Positions 1-11,800 of a DNA stretch of 64,000 bases are shown here, piece by piece (positions within the stretch are counted from its first letter, which is position 1; the number at the start of each line of letters is the position of its first letter). Where the stretch lies: contig VWPU01012712.1 of the NCBI GenBank assembly GCA_013398955.1, positions 1-64,000 of the forward strand, written 5' to 3'. Made by a program: the position numbers and the translations under genes. The DNA comes from Callaeas wilsoni. Its lineage: Eukaryota > Chordata > Aves > Passeriformes > Callaeidae. The notes beneath the pieces were generated by a model. It did no database searches, was not told the origin of the DNA, and was given only the letters and a program-made list of their open reading frames with translations.

Positions 1-30
1 CTCTGGACAACCTGTGCCAGTATTGCCATA
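1..30 (-). repeat. CR1 LINE fragment at window edge
   Basis: ACAACCTGTGCCAGT resembles the conserved GGCAACCTGTGCCAGTG block of CR1 3' ends (antisense here). The element is cut by the window start. Confidence 0.4.
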
Positions 31-1347
31 GAGAGAAACTTTGATTAAACCCATGCTGATGAAACAGAGCCAATTTCTTGTAGCCAAAGAGCATTGTTTT
101 GTTACAGATAATCATACTGTGGAAAGATTAGCCCATGATTTAACAATGAGAGGAAGAGCAGACTGTACATCCTCTGAGGTGCAATCACTCATTTGTCTGT
201 CAAGTTCAGTCATTTTGAATAGTCAGGGCTTTTGCCCTTTTTCTCTGAGTATATAAACAATTCTGAGTTATCTTTTGAATGCTTTTGGATAAGTTCCCAG
301 GAGAACTTAAATCTTGGATAGATTTGTAACATGCCTGTAGGCAGCTGTCTTCTCCAGTACTGGTGTGTGGTTACTCCTCCTGTGACCAGTGGAAAATTTG
401 GTTATGTGTACATAAGGAGCACTGGAACAGCCCCACGTGTCTGAGCCAGACTGTTTGGGCGCATTTCTTTTGTTGCTTGCTCACAGCTTCATCTAAAAGC
501 ACATATTTCTACAAGTCTTACAAACAGCCATCATTCCTTGGAAGGAAAATGGAACAAAGGAATGTGCAAAAATTGTTGTCATGATTATCAGTTGCATCAC
601 AAATGGGGCTTCTGTTGCCTCCTTAGATTTATTACCTAAACCTGAAGCATACAAATTATCAGGCTCCTCTGGGAGAAGCAGTTTTATGGACAATGTGACT
701 TTCCTGCACAGCATTCTTGTGGATATTCCTCCTCAGCAATTTGGGCTTAAGAATTCCCTGGCCTGTCATGTGGTCTAGCTTGAAGGGTGGCACTGGTTTT
801 GCCTGGATGGTGTATGTGAGCCTTATGGATTCCCTGCAGAATTCTCACCCTGGGAGGCAGTGATGTGCTTACAGCTGAGATTTCCAGCACTGAGAAGGAC
901 CTGATGGATGGTTTGATTTGCTGTGATGGACCATCTCACAAAGTCTCAGCAGAATCTGGGCTGGAGCTGTGCAGACTGCATCCCTCATGTGTAATTCCTC
1001 TTTTGGCAACTGCTGATGCTGAAGATGAGAGACAACTTCTGCTTTCAGGAAGTACGAGTTGGGGGCAAAATGTTCTGGAGTTTTCATTCCAGGCAAAATA
1101 TGAGAAAATGAACACTTCTGTAATAATGAAAAAAGCCTTTGATATTCAGTGGGGGAAGCCTTGGTGTCTCAGTCTCACTCAGCCTGTGTCTCAAGTACGT
1201 TAGATGTAACTCATTTCTGTGACATTCCCTTTGCTGCTTCTCAGCACGTCTGCAAACACCTCAGGGACAGGCACAGATCTCCTTTCCTGCTCCGTTCCTG
1301 CTATTCTGCTCTTATTGCCCAGCAGGACTTTCAGTTCACAGCGTAAA

Positions 1348-1605
1348 ATCATAGACTCATTAAGGCTGGAAGAGAACTCTGAGATCATAGAGTTCAACCC
1401 TTAACCTGAATTAGCACTGAATTCACCACTAAACCATGTCCCCAAGTGCCACATGCCTTTTGAACACTTCCAGGGAGGGAGATTCCACCACTGCCCTGAG
1501 CAGCCTGTTCTGGTGCCTGACCATCCTTCCTGTGAAGAAAATGTTCACAATATCCAGGCTAAATTTCTCCTGGCACAACTTGAGGCCAGCCAAACATCTC
1601 CCATT
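1348..1605 (-). repeat. CR1 LINE 3' end fragment
   Basis: Starts with the antisense terminal repeat (ATCATAGACTCAT) and continues through the CCATGTCCCCAAGTGCCACAT and CACAACTTGAGGCC blocks of an older CR1 subfamily. Confidence 0.85.
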
Positions 1606-2784
1606 TGATTTATTAGGGGAATTTGCTCCTTCAAAACTATTCTATCTCCTCTCTCTGCCTTGAATCAGCATTCACCTGTGTCTTAGTAAAATAAAAAACT
1701 GTAACATGACAAGTTCATCTCACAGCTGTATCACTCACGTTTTGCCTGTGTGTAATCTTGTTCTCTCTTATTTAAAACTCCACTATATTTTTGGTCTTTT
1801 GTTGCACTGCTGTGTGGATCCTTTCTTTCTCAAATCCATTTTTTCGGTATTTTACAATTAAACTAGTGTAATCTAAAAGTGTCTTCTGTATCATGAGATT
1901 GGTCAAATGATACGTAATCTGCGCTTTCTGAATGCCTCAGTGATGGTTTTGTTGATTTCCCAATCTTTGGGGAGTGCTGATTCTGCACCTGGATGCACCA
2001 AGTCGCTGGTGTTGTGGAGCCTTTTGCCAGGTTACATGTTTTTCATCATCCTCCATCCCACAGAAATGTAATTCTGTGCCTTTAGGTGTTTCAGAAGAGG
2101 AATGAATGGTACGTACTTTCCAACAAGCTGCTGAGGCCATCTGAGGTGGAGTGAACTCCACTGAGGATCCTGCTCATGGATGACTGTGGATGGACAATGA
2201 AGGAACATGGGTGCAAGGAGACACTGAATAAGCTCTGGCAGAAAGTGGAGGGTGTTGCAGCTAAAGAATGTCGAGAATCAGTGAATTTGAAATGTTTAGT
2301 GGTGTGGAGAGGTCAGAATTCTTTCCCAGAGGGGTTGGTGACCATGTGCACCACCACCAACACACTGCAAGCAAACCAGGATTGGGGAAATGGAAAAGGG
2401 AGTGATGGCTCAAAGAGCCATTCACGATGGGATAGCCAAAAAGAGGAGGTGTTTCTTGGGGCAAAGAACAGAAATTCAATATCCTCCAGGGAATTTGTTT
2501 GTTCCGTGGATAAAACTGTTTTATTCATGTAGCAAGCTTGCTCACTGCTCAAAGTGCCTGGCAGAAAAGCTAGACAGAGGTGCCTCTTTTTGCTAAGCCA
2601 CCACCACAGGACACCTGCTGTTGAGTGGGATTTCTCCCTGTAGGGAGGGAGAGTTTGTATTTTAAGATATTTTGTATGTGAGCAGGGCTGAGTCACCCAC
2701 ACAGTTTAGATAAAGGTAGGTTGAAGATAAGTGATGTGTTTGGTTATGCTGCAGTGAATGGAAGGGGTGTGCCAGGGGAGTTTT

Positions 2785-3118
2785 CATCCTGAAACACTTC
2801 CAAGGTTGGGACATCCACAGCTTCTCTGGGAAACCTGTGCCAGGGCCTCACCACTCTCACAGACAGGAATTCCTTCCCAATATCCCATCTCTCCCTGCTC
2901 TCTGGCACTGGGAAGCCATTCCCTGTGTCCTGTCCCTCCATCCCTTGTCCCAATCCCTCTCCAGCCCTCCTGGAGCCCCTTTAGGCACTGGCAGGGGCTC
3001 TGAGCTCCCCGCGGAGCCTTCTCTTGTGCAGGGGAACACCCCCAGCTCTCCCAGCCTGGCTCCAGAGCAGAGGGGCTCCCGCCCTGGGAGCATCTCCGTG
3101 GCCTCCTCTGGACTTGCA
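2785..3118 (-). repeat. CR1 LINE fragment
   Basis: Antisense CR1 3' region with AACCTGTGCCAGGGCCTCACCAC, the CCTTTAGGCACTGGCAGGGGC block and CTGGCTCCAGAGCAGAGGGG. The extreme 3' terminus is absent. Confidence 0.9.
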
Positions 3119-3796
3119 CTTTCCTACAGAGAGTCACGCCCTCCCCCACCAAAACTATACATTACAATGAGTTTTGTAGGTGCTTTGCAATTGAGGCACA
3201 AGGACTGTTTGCTGGAAAATTCCACTTGAAAATATTCTTTCTTCTCCTTCTCTGTGCACCAGTTCAGGGCCACACTTTTCCTAGAATTAATTCTCTAAGT
3301 GTTCTAATTAGCAAATCTGATCCTTAACCTCCCACTGATCTCAGCCTTATCCGATTAAACTGATGACCAATCCAAGAATGTTTAATCTAAAGTGAGGGGA
3401 CTTGTAGTTAGTCGGTTTCCTAATGCCATGGCTCCTATCCATTTTCTTCTAATCTATATATTTTCATGAGAGGCAAAAGGAAAAAAAACCCCAGACTTTC
3501 TAAAAAAATCTTCACATTTGAACTCCCATTTTTGCAACCATGCATATGTAGTTTTATTTTACTCAAAAAATTACTGTTGATGACATCACTGGTCCTAATA
3601 GTAGAAGCAATTGTTCCAAGTACAACTGGGCTGTATTTTCCCTCACAGGTGTTTCTGTTTGATCACAGGATTGATTTTGTTACTCCCTTCTAAGAGAATT
3701 TGTTGCAGGAAATCCTCATGCCAATTATCTTAAGGGTATATTCCAACCTAAATGGTGAGCAGTATGAGGAGGAGTATTTTTTTAATTTGCTTTGAG

Positions 3797-4030
3797 GAAA
3801 CAGCCTCAAGATGTACCAGGGGAGGTTTGGGTTGGATATTATGGAAAAATTTCTTCACTGGCACAGCTGCCCAGGGCAGTGGTGGAGTCCCCAACTCTGG
3901 AAGGATTTAAAAGCTGTGTGGATGTGGAACTTGGGGACATAGATTAGTGGTGGTCTTGTCAGTGCTGGGGTGAACTCAATGATGTTTTCTAACCTAAAGA
4001 ATTCTGTGATTCTGTTCTATGATTCTGCTA
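3797..4030 (+). repeat. CR1 LINE 3' end
   Basis: Sense-strand CR1 with GCTGCCCAGGGCAGTGGTGGAGT and AAAAGCTGTGTGGATGTGG, ending in degenerate 8-bp terminal repeats (ATTCTGTG/ATTCTATG). Confidence 0.9.
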
Positions 4031-5740
4031 TGCACTGGAGTGGGCCTCAGCCTCAAGGTAAGTAATTTAACCTTCACAGTCCATTTGCAAGTAAAGCACA
4101 TTTGGGAACCTAAACTGATCCTTCTGACCCACATCCCTGAAATACTAAGGCTTCCGACTCCTATTTAGACAGTTTCTGTTTCATTACGTGTTAAACTAAT
4201 TGCCATGGTCTATCTGTGCCTCTGAGAACATGGAGCATGAGGGCCTTAAGTCATTGAGGTGTATTTGCTTTGAGTTACACTGTTTCCTCATCTCACTCCA
4301 AATCTGGAAAAAGCTCAGCTGCTGCTAACAAAATAGGCCTTACCACCTGAAGGCGGTTTTCCGTGGCAAGACAAAGAGAAAGCTTCAGAAAGGTGTTAAT
4401 TTGTGCCTAACTATTCACCTGTCATGGAGTCCTTGCACTCTGAGGGGGAGGGAAACAATCAAGAAATAATCAAGCAATAATCTTTTCAGTGCACAGCCCT
4501 GCTTCCTCATGGGTAGCATCTTTCTTACCGGGTGAATTATTCCCAGCTATGGCCAAATTCTGCTTCAATTCCTTCCTAAGTCTCAAGATTAAAAAGATTA
4601 GATAATTATCAACACCAGAATTCTTTATACTGTTTATATTTAATGTGCAACACGGTAAAACCAAACAGAACCTGCAGCAGTCCTGGAGGATCAGATAAAG
4701 GACATTGCATTGTTGCACTTCCCCAGATTTGAGCACTTGACATGAAACTGGGAGTCTTGGGAAGAATTATGCACATCAGACACCATCAACAAGAGTGGCT
4801 TAGGAAGTGGCAGTCGGCCAGTTCATTTGTGTTAGACTTTTGGATAAAATGTGACTTCAAGCAGATGTTTCCAGGTGGTTAGGGTTTTTTTTTCTTTGTT
4901 TGTTTTGTTTTGTTTGTTTTTTAATTTTACTTTTATTTCTGTTTTTGCTTGTTTATTTGTTTTTATTAATTCCCTCCCCCTCAAATTATTTTTTAATAGC
5001 ATTTACATACATATATATGTATTTCTTGTCAGAATTGTAAACATAGTGACATCTCTTTGCTGGCACTGGGAGGCAGGTAGTCCAGGAAAACACTCCAAAA
5101 TTTCTGCCCAGCATAAGTGTTTCCTACGAGTCTGGTATCACCTGTGTATCAGAAACAACAGTGAAAAAAAGAGTGCTTGAAAAATAAAAAAAGGTGATCT
5201 GAATAGTATTTATGTGATGTAAAGACAAAAAAACCCCAAAAACCAAAACAGTTTCAGTAATAAGATAAATTAGTTCTGTTAGCAAAAACAGTGTTTTGAA
5301 CGATAAAGGGAAAAAGCATAATATGCATGCTCTGACTGACTTACATGTCAAATTTCCAAATAGCTGTTTTTTTCTGAGGGGTGATGGGAAGAATAAATTC
5401 ACTGGATAGTGTAAAATGTAGAATTAATTCTGAATGATGTGCAAAATCTTTCTAAATGGCTGGGACATGGCCTTCATCTTTTGTTGTTTTTCAGTTCTGT
5501 GCATATGATTTCTTTATGGTACTGCCAGAATGTCCCTGTTGCTCAGCAACAGCAGGCTGAAATAGCACCAGTCAGAGGAAATCTGCTGATTTACACTGGA
5601 CATAACTCGTGTTCTCTTACTCGTGTGCATGTTTTGACATACGAGTGAAAGCAGCCTTTATAGATTTACCTCTCTGGGGCACTGCGTGGGGAGGTCTCAG
5701 TTCAGGCATTAAATACCCTTTTACGCTACAGTTTGATAAA

Positions 5741-6200
5741 TCATAGAACCGGAGAACGGTTTGGGTTGTGTTGGACACCCAAAGGTTGTCAGTCCAACCC
5801 CCTGCAATCAGCAGGGACGTCTTCCACCGCACCAAGTGGCTCAGAGACCTGTCCAACCAGACCTTGACTTTTTCCAGCGATGGGGCATCCACCATACCTC
5901 TGGGCAACCTGTGCCAGTGCCTCACCACCCTACCCATGAAAATTTCTTCTTCTCATCTGGTCAGAATCGATCTTCTTTTAGTTTAAAACCATCACACCTT
6001 TTCCCATTGCAACGGGCCCTGATAAAAAGTTTGTCCACATCTTTCTTAAAGAGATCTTTAAGTACTGAAAGGCTGCAATAAGATCTCCCCAGACCCTTCT
6101 CTTCTCCAGGTGAACACCTCCAGCTCTCCTAGCCTGGCTCCAGAGCAGAGGGGCTCCAGCCCTGAGGAGATCCCTGTGGCCCTTTGGGCCTGCTCCAGGT
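5741..6200 (-). repeat. CR1 LINE 3' end, about 460 bp
   Basis: Begins with TCATAGAACC, then the GGTTTGGGTTG block, GGGCAACCTGTGCCAGTGCCTCACCACCC and the CTGGCTCCAGAGCAGAGG block. It forms an inverted pair with the plus-strand CR1 at 6431-6808. Confidence 0.92.
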
Positions 6201-6430
6201 ATATTCTAGACAGAACATGACCTCATCTAACCACAGTCTGGGGGTCTGTCCAGCATCTCCCTTAGGAATGAATCACTGCTTGGTCTCGAGCAGGTTTTTG
6301 TAGCTCTGCCTACAGCTCTGTTGGCCCAGCGCTGTGCCTTGGGATGGCTGTGCATCCTGTACAGAACCAGACTTTGTGCTTGCACGATTATGGAGGTTTG
6401 ATGCAGCAAAATGCCAAGGGACTGAGACAG

Positions 6431-6808
6431 CTGGGGCTCTGCATCCTGGAGAAGGCTCTGAGGAGACCTTAGAGCTCCTTCTAGTGCCTAAATGTGCTCC
6501 AAGAGACCTGGAGGAGGATTTTGGCTGAGTCCCAGGTGGCAGGACAGGAGGGTATGACTTTACATTCCCAGTGGGCAGGGTTAGATGGAGTATTAGGAAT
6601 AAATTCTTCCCTGTCAGGGTGGTGAGGCCCTGGCACAGGTTGCCCAGAGAAGCTGGGGCTGCCCGCGGATCCCTGGAAGTGTCCAAGGCCAGGTTGGACA
6701 GGTTTTGGAGCAACCTGGGATAGTGGAACTTGTCCTTGCACATGGCAGGGGGGGTGGAACAAGGATGCTTTAACCCAAAAAATTTTGTGATTCTATGATT
6801 CTGTGATA
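6431..6808 (+). repeat. CR1 LINE 3' end, about 380 bp
   Basis: Sense CR1 with GTGGTGAGGCCCTGGCACAGG, CCCTGGAAGTGTCCAAGGCCAGG and terminal TTCTATGATTCTGTGAT repeats. Confidence 0.92.
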
Positions 6809-7585
6809 AGCACAAAGAGCAGAATTTAAAAGTTTCCTATATATCCCACACACATCGATTTAAAGATTTTATTTTCCAATGTCTTCTACACTACTTGTTT
6901 TAGAGGTAACCTATCTTTGGAAGAACTTAATGATAATAAGTAGAGAGAAGCTTATAAAAAGCTCAAAAAAGTATGAATGTTTGTTTTAGAAATTAACTCC
7001 ACAGAATATTATGTAGATATTTATTAAGTAAATCATGGAAATGCTACATTTTACAAGTGAGTGTCAGTCATACAGAAATACTGCTGAACATCTGAAAACC
7101 TAAAACTTCACCAGAAGATACTGCCAACAGTTCATCACAAATATTTTACACTCAGATCTTTGTTTGCAAAAATACATGGTTTGGGGTTTTTCTTTTCCCT
7201 TCCCAAACTCAAAAATCGTGCTAGATTTTATTTCATCTGCTACAAGAAAAGCAGATTTTGATTTGCTTTTCCTGTGTGACATTACTGCACGTAGGCTCCT
7301 GTCAGCCGAATGACCTGAGCACATGGAATATTTTTGGTGAAGATATCAGCTCCAACATGAGACACAGTATGTCAGTGAAAGGCGAGGCAGAAAGGAGGCT
7401 GGATTAATGCCTGTTGAGGTGATCAGCCCTGCTGGGTGCAAGGCCAGCTTCCCTCTTCCCTACCTGCAGACCCTGGGAGCCCGGGCAGAGGTGGCACAGG
7501 GCTGGTGTTCTGCAGAGCTCTGCTGGACTGGTCCACAAACATCCCCTTCCCACTGTGGAGCACAGAGAAATGGCAGAGCAGCAGC

Positions 7586-7890
7586 TTCACAGAATCAGAG
7601 AGTTGTTGCCAAGGCCACCACTAACCCATGTCCCCAAGTGCCACATCCACAAGGTCTTTAAAACCCTCCAGGGATGGGGACTCCAACACTGCCCTGGGAG
7701 CCTGTTTCTAGGCTTGATAACCATTTCTATGAAGATATTATCCCCAATATCCAGTTTAAACCTGCCGTGGCACAACTTGAGGCCATTTCTTCTCATCCTG
7801 TCCCCTATTCCCTGAGAGCAGAGCCCAATTCTCCCTGGCTGCCCTCTCCTGTCAGGGAGTTGTGGAGAGCCAGAAGGTCTCCCCGAGCTT
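7586..7890 (-). repeat. CR1 LINE fragment (older subfamily)
   Basis: Antisense CR1 with CCATGTCCCCAAGTGCCACATCC, CTCCAGGGATGGGGACTCC and GGCACAACTTGAGGCCATTTC. Same subfamily type as the copy at 1348-1605. Confidence 0.88.
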
Positions 7891-8358
7891 CAGCAGTAGG
7901 CTGGGACAGTGCAGCATTTTGCTGTTGGATATTCGTGGGCTGAAAGGGACAGTGTAGGGAGAGAAGTTAAGAAGTTCAGCTCAAATTAGTTCAATTTGTG
8001 CATTGACTGAACAGAGCCATTTTATTACATAGGAAAGGGACAGCAATGACTTTCTTGCTGTCTCCTCCTTTGCTAACCCATCACCAAGTTCAAATATTAA
8101 GACAAATCATGAGATCAACACAAAAATCACAAAAAATCATGTCCATCTTATGTTTGATGATTAGTAAAGAACATCTCTCTCCACGGGGTTTGAGAAGTCC
8201 TCCAGGTAGAATTCTTCGCAACTTATTTTCTACTTGGCAAAAGGTGCTCTTTATTCCATTTCTCTGCTACAATGAAACTCTCTAAGATGCCTCCTATTAC
8301 TGTCATAAGCTGGTTTTAGCCATGAATTTGAAGTCCCCTCAGATGCTGAGAGATGCTC

Positions 8359-8364
8359 TTTATT
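8359..8364 (-). promoter_or_regulatory. Candidate poly(A) signal AATAAA of SLC14A1
   Basis: First AATAAA on the minus strand after the SLC14A1 stop, about 330 nt downstream. Further copies lie at 8255-8250 and 8026-8021. Which one is used cannot be told from sequence. Confidence 0.35.
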
Positions 8365-8691
8365 TCTTTGTGTCTGATTGCTGTGTCTTCAATTTCACAG
8401 AGATATTTTTTTTTTCAGCTTATAAGTAATTTTCCCATTGCTTATAATTCAAGTGTCTTTTCAGACATATGTGCTTTAAAATCATAACAGATTGATCTTG
8501 GGAAAGGCCCTCCCAGCACAGCACAGTCCTATCTAATAGAAATCTTCTTAATAGAACAAACAGATTTGGTAGAAAAAACTCCTCCACACAGAAGGTGGTG
8601 TTGGACTTTGTAGCACACAAATCACAGTCTGTTGGGGAAACACTTCGGGCTCTTGCCTTAAAGTCTGCTGAGTTTCTCTCTTCTTGAGTCT

Positions 8692-8868
8692 CTATGCCTC
8701 ACAGCAGGACTTCTCGTGTTTCTTCATCATCAGATAATAAGCTCGGTTGGCTTCTGGGTAGGTGACTTTGGAGAGTGGCAGCTTGTAGATCGCAGAGTGG
8801 TTCGTGGTCATTAGCAGGAAGGTCAGCGCAGACAAGCAGAAAGGCCAGGTTCCCGATGGCACCCCAAA
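8692..8868 (-). CDS. SLC14A1: SLC14A1 coding exon 8 (residues 332-389, stop)
   Basis: 177 bp including the TAG stop at 8694-8692. It encodes VPSGTWPF, the last helix, the conserved [12 protein letters not shown] stretch, and a short tail rich in Lys, Glu and Cys that ends with a Cys pair, Glu and Ala. Confidence 0.93.
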   Translation of the reverse strand, partial: FGVPSGTWPFCLSALTFLLMTTNHSAIYKLPLSKVTYPEANRAYYLMMKKHEKSCCEA

Positions 8869-11800
8869 CTGCAAAGAAAAATAACAAATCACCTGTTTAC
8901 TATGTGTCTCTCTTTTCTTTGAGTAAGACTCTGAGCCAGCCACCTTGGGACAAGGTTTCTGGAGGAAGTCTAGGCTCGGTTTTGCACTGAGTCTTTCCTT
9001 AGAGAAGCTGGGTTTCTTGATGCGGTGTTGACATTGTGCATTAGCCTGGAACATCTGCCAGCTCTGGTGAGAGGGCTGCCTGCCCTTTGTGCATCTGCCA
9101 TGCTCTTGGGTGGACATGAGGCAGGAGAGGGTGGAGATGAGACAGAAGAGTGGATACCAGAAAGATTCTGCTTTTCCCTGGGCTCTTGTACAGACTGACT
9201 TTTGGCAATTGAGAAAAGAAGTTAACCCAAATTTAACATTTGCAGAGCCCTTTTTCCAATTGCTTCAGGCATGAAGTAAATATCTGAAAGAGGGGAGATG
9301 TTCTAGCAGCCTGCCAGTGCCTAAAGCAGCTCCAGGAGACCTGGAGAGGGACTTCAGGCAAGGGTCTGGACAGGACAAGATGGAATGACTTCCCACTGCC
9401 AGAGGACAGGGTTACATGGGATGTGGGGATGAAATTCTTCCCTGTGAGGGTGGTGAGGCTGTGGCTGCCTCACCCCTGGAAGTGTTCAAAGATAGATGGG
9501 GCTTGGAGCAACCTGGGATGGTGGAATATGTCCCTGCCCATGACAGAGATTGGAACTGGATGAGGTTTAAGGTGCCTTTCAACCCAAACCATTCCATGAT
9601 TCTGTGATCTCATAAGAGTCTAGAGCTGAGCTGTGGGAGTTCATGCAAACTGCAAGGATGGAAAATGGTAAGTGATGATTCCAAGTTGCCTGTTACAGTG
9701 GGAACCACGCCAACTGCCTTGGCAGATAGTAACCCCTCTCCCAGACCATTTCTGCCTTTGGTGAATTTTTCTCCACATCTTGGTGTTTTGTCTGACAGGC
9801 CAGGGAAAAAATTCAGTGTTGGAAATCAGTGCTTAGCTGATACACTACTTACCACAGACAGCATGTGGGTCACCGCTGCTCCCAGGTAGGCACTGAAGAG
9901 TGCTGTGAAAAAGAAGGGTAGTTCCAGATGAGTTCAGTTGCTCATGGAGTAGAACAGCAAGGACAAAATCTCTCATTTTGCCTTGGGTAGCTCAATCAAT
10001 GATTATGACCCCTGTCTGGACAGTACCCTGCTAAACCCCTTCCTGTGTCCCCTCCAACCTGGAGCTTATGGAAAGGGCAGAACAAACAAGCAAACAAGCA
10101 AACAAACAAAGAAAACTGAAGCGATGAAAAATGTGCTATGGTATCACAGGCTTTTGAAAAATGCCCTGACATGGAAAGTATGTAGCTTGATGGATGGGGT
10201 TAAATATGAAAATAACCCTTCCACCCTTATCTGTCCTGCCTCCAGGGCTTGAAGGGGGATCAATGACATACAGAGGTAAATCTTTCTCATATAAGCACTG
10301 AATGAGCAATAGTTTCACTCCAAGCTCGCTCTGATACTGAAATTTCATATACAATTGCCTTATAAATAATTCTTCAATCCTGCTGTGTTGCCCAGCTCAT
10401 GCCTTTGATCCATTTCAAGAGAATGGGGAATATGTACCGTCTAACTACAGCTGTGGACAGATCTCGAGCTCCACTCTTCTCAAAGATTAGGCATGTCCTT
10501 CTTCAAAGAAGGAATTTGAGCTAGTATCTGTGGCTGGAAAAAACCAACATGATTCATCCAGCAATGAACGAACAAACACAACTAATGACTCAAAACAAAG
10601 CGTCTGATTTCAAAGACCTTAGTTAACATGTGTCCGCTGATCACAGCTCTTGCTTTAAACACAACTCTTGGCCCAAAATGAAAGCTCAGGGTATGTTAAA
10701 GCCGTGGCTCCAACACCCAGCTCCACCGCTCGTCAGCCTCACCTACACCCATCTGCCTGCCTGGAGGTGCCCATCTGGCTCCAGCCCACCTCTGCTGCAA
10801 AGGCATCCTGTCTCACTTCAAGGGGAGGTGAAAACCCGCCGGGTACCTACCGCAGGCCATGGCCAGGAGGTGTGTCTGCCAGGTGAGAGCCAAGAACATG
10901 CCCCCGATGGCAGCGCAGGACAGGGAGCTGTTGTAGCCCCACAGCCCTGAGTAGATTTGGTTAAATGGTGTTGCTAAGCTCAGGCCTGGAAAATAAAGTC
11001 AGAGATGTGTCATTCCTTGGCCAAAGAGATAAAAGCAATGGAGAAGTGGCACGAATTCAGATTTTCAAGGGTTCTAGCCAGCATTTGTACATGGAGCTGT
11101 TTGTAGTCATGTTGCTATGGTCTAACAGTCTAAGGGAATCGTGGCGGAATTTTCCTGTTGCTGCTGAGCTGAATGTGGTGATTTGATTTCAACAGAACAC
11201 ATGTGAGTGAAGGCGCCTATGTATGAACCTTAAATGCCTCCCTGAGGCCTGCACATTCAGGCTGATGGCTTTGACTTTCATTGATCTGCCCCTAAACCTG
11301 TTAGAAATTAAGTATTTCATGGTAAATGAAATTAAGTATTTCATGGTAAAAATTCATCTCAGCACAAAAGACATTTCTTTCTCCTGAAGTTTTCCACTGT
11401 CATAAAACAAGGTAAGAGAATGGGGAAGTCAATCAGAAGAGTTCTTAAAACAGAAGTCTGAGTATATTTTGTTTTCAAGCAGCCATTCTGCAGTGGGTGA
11501 AATACTTGTGACTTTGAGTGCTCCACTTATTGTAGCTCCTGTTTTATTCTCCATGCTTTTATATGAATCTGTGACACAAGCCAAATCATTACCTGCCAGC
11601 ATCCCCACTGCTGAGCCAATCACTGCATGGACACAAATGAGTGGAGAGGAGATAAATAGACCAATCAGGAAAATTCCCCCAGTCCAGGGATTGTCACAAC
11701 CATAAACCTGGCCCACGCCGACTGGAATGGATTGCAGGAGCTGTAGAAATGAAAAAAACAAACCAAACCAAACAAGACAATTTGTTATCAGCTTTGTAGC

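Larger units (their letters stand above)
1..8691. other. 3' flank of SLC14A1, no gene seen
   Basis: Six clear CR1 fragments and a possible seventh at the left edge account for about 2 kb. The rest (including 35-1347, 1606-2784, 3119-3796, 4031-5740 and 6809-7585) is unique, moderately AT-rich sequence with a T-rich tract at 4885-4970. All open frames are short and lack splice context or recognisable domains. In mammals SIGLEC15 and EPG5 follow SLC14A1, but no exon of either was recognised. Confidence 0.6.

Noticed and set aside
1..8691. SIGLEC15 or EPG5 exons, expected downstream of SLC14A1 by mammalian synteny
   Set aside because: No immunoglobulin-domain or other recognisable exon was seen; they may lie beyond the window.
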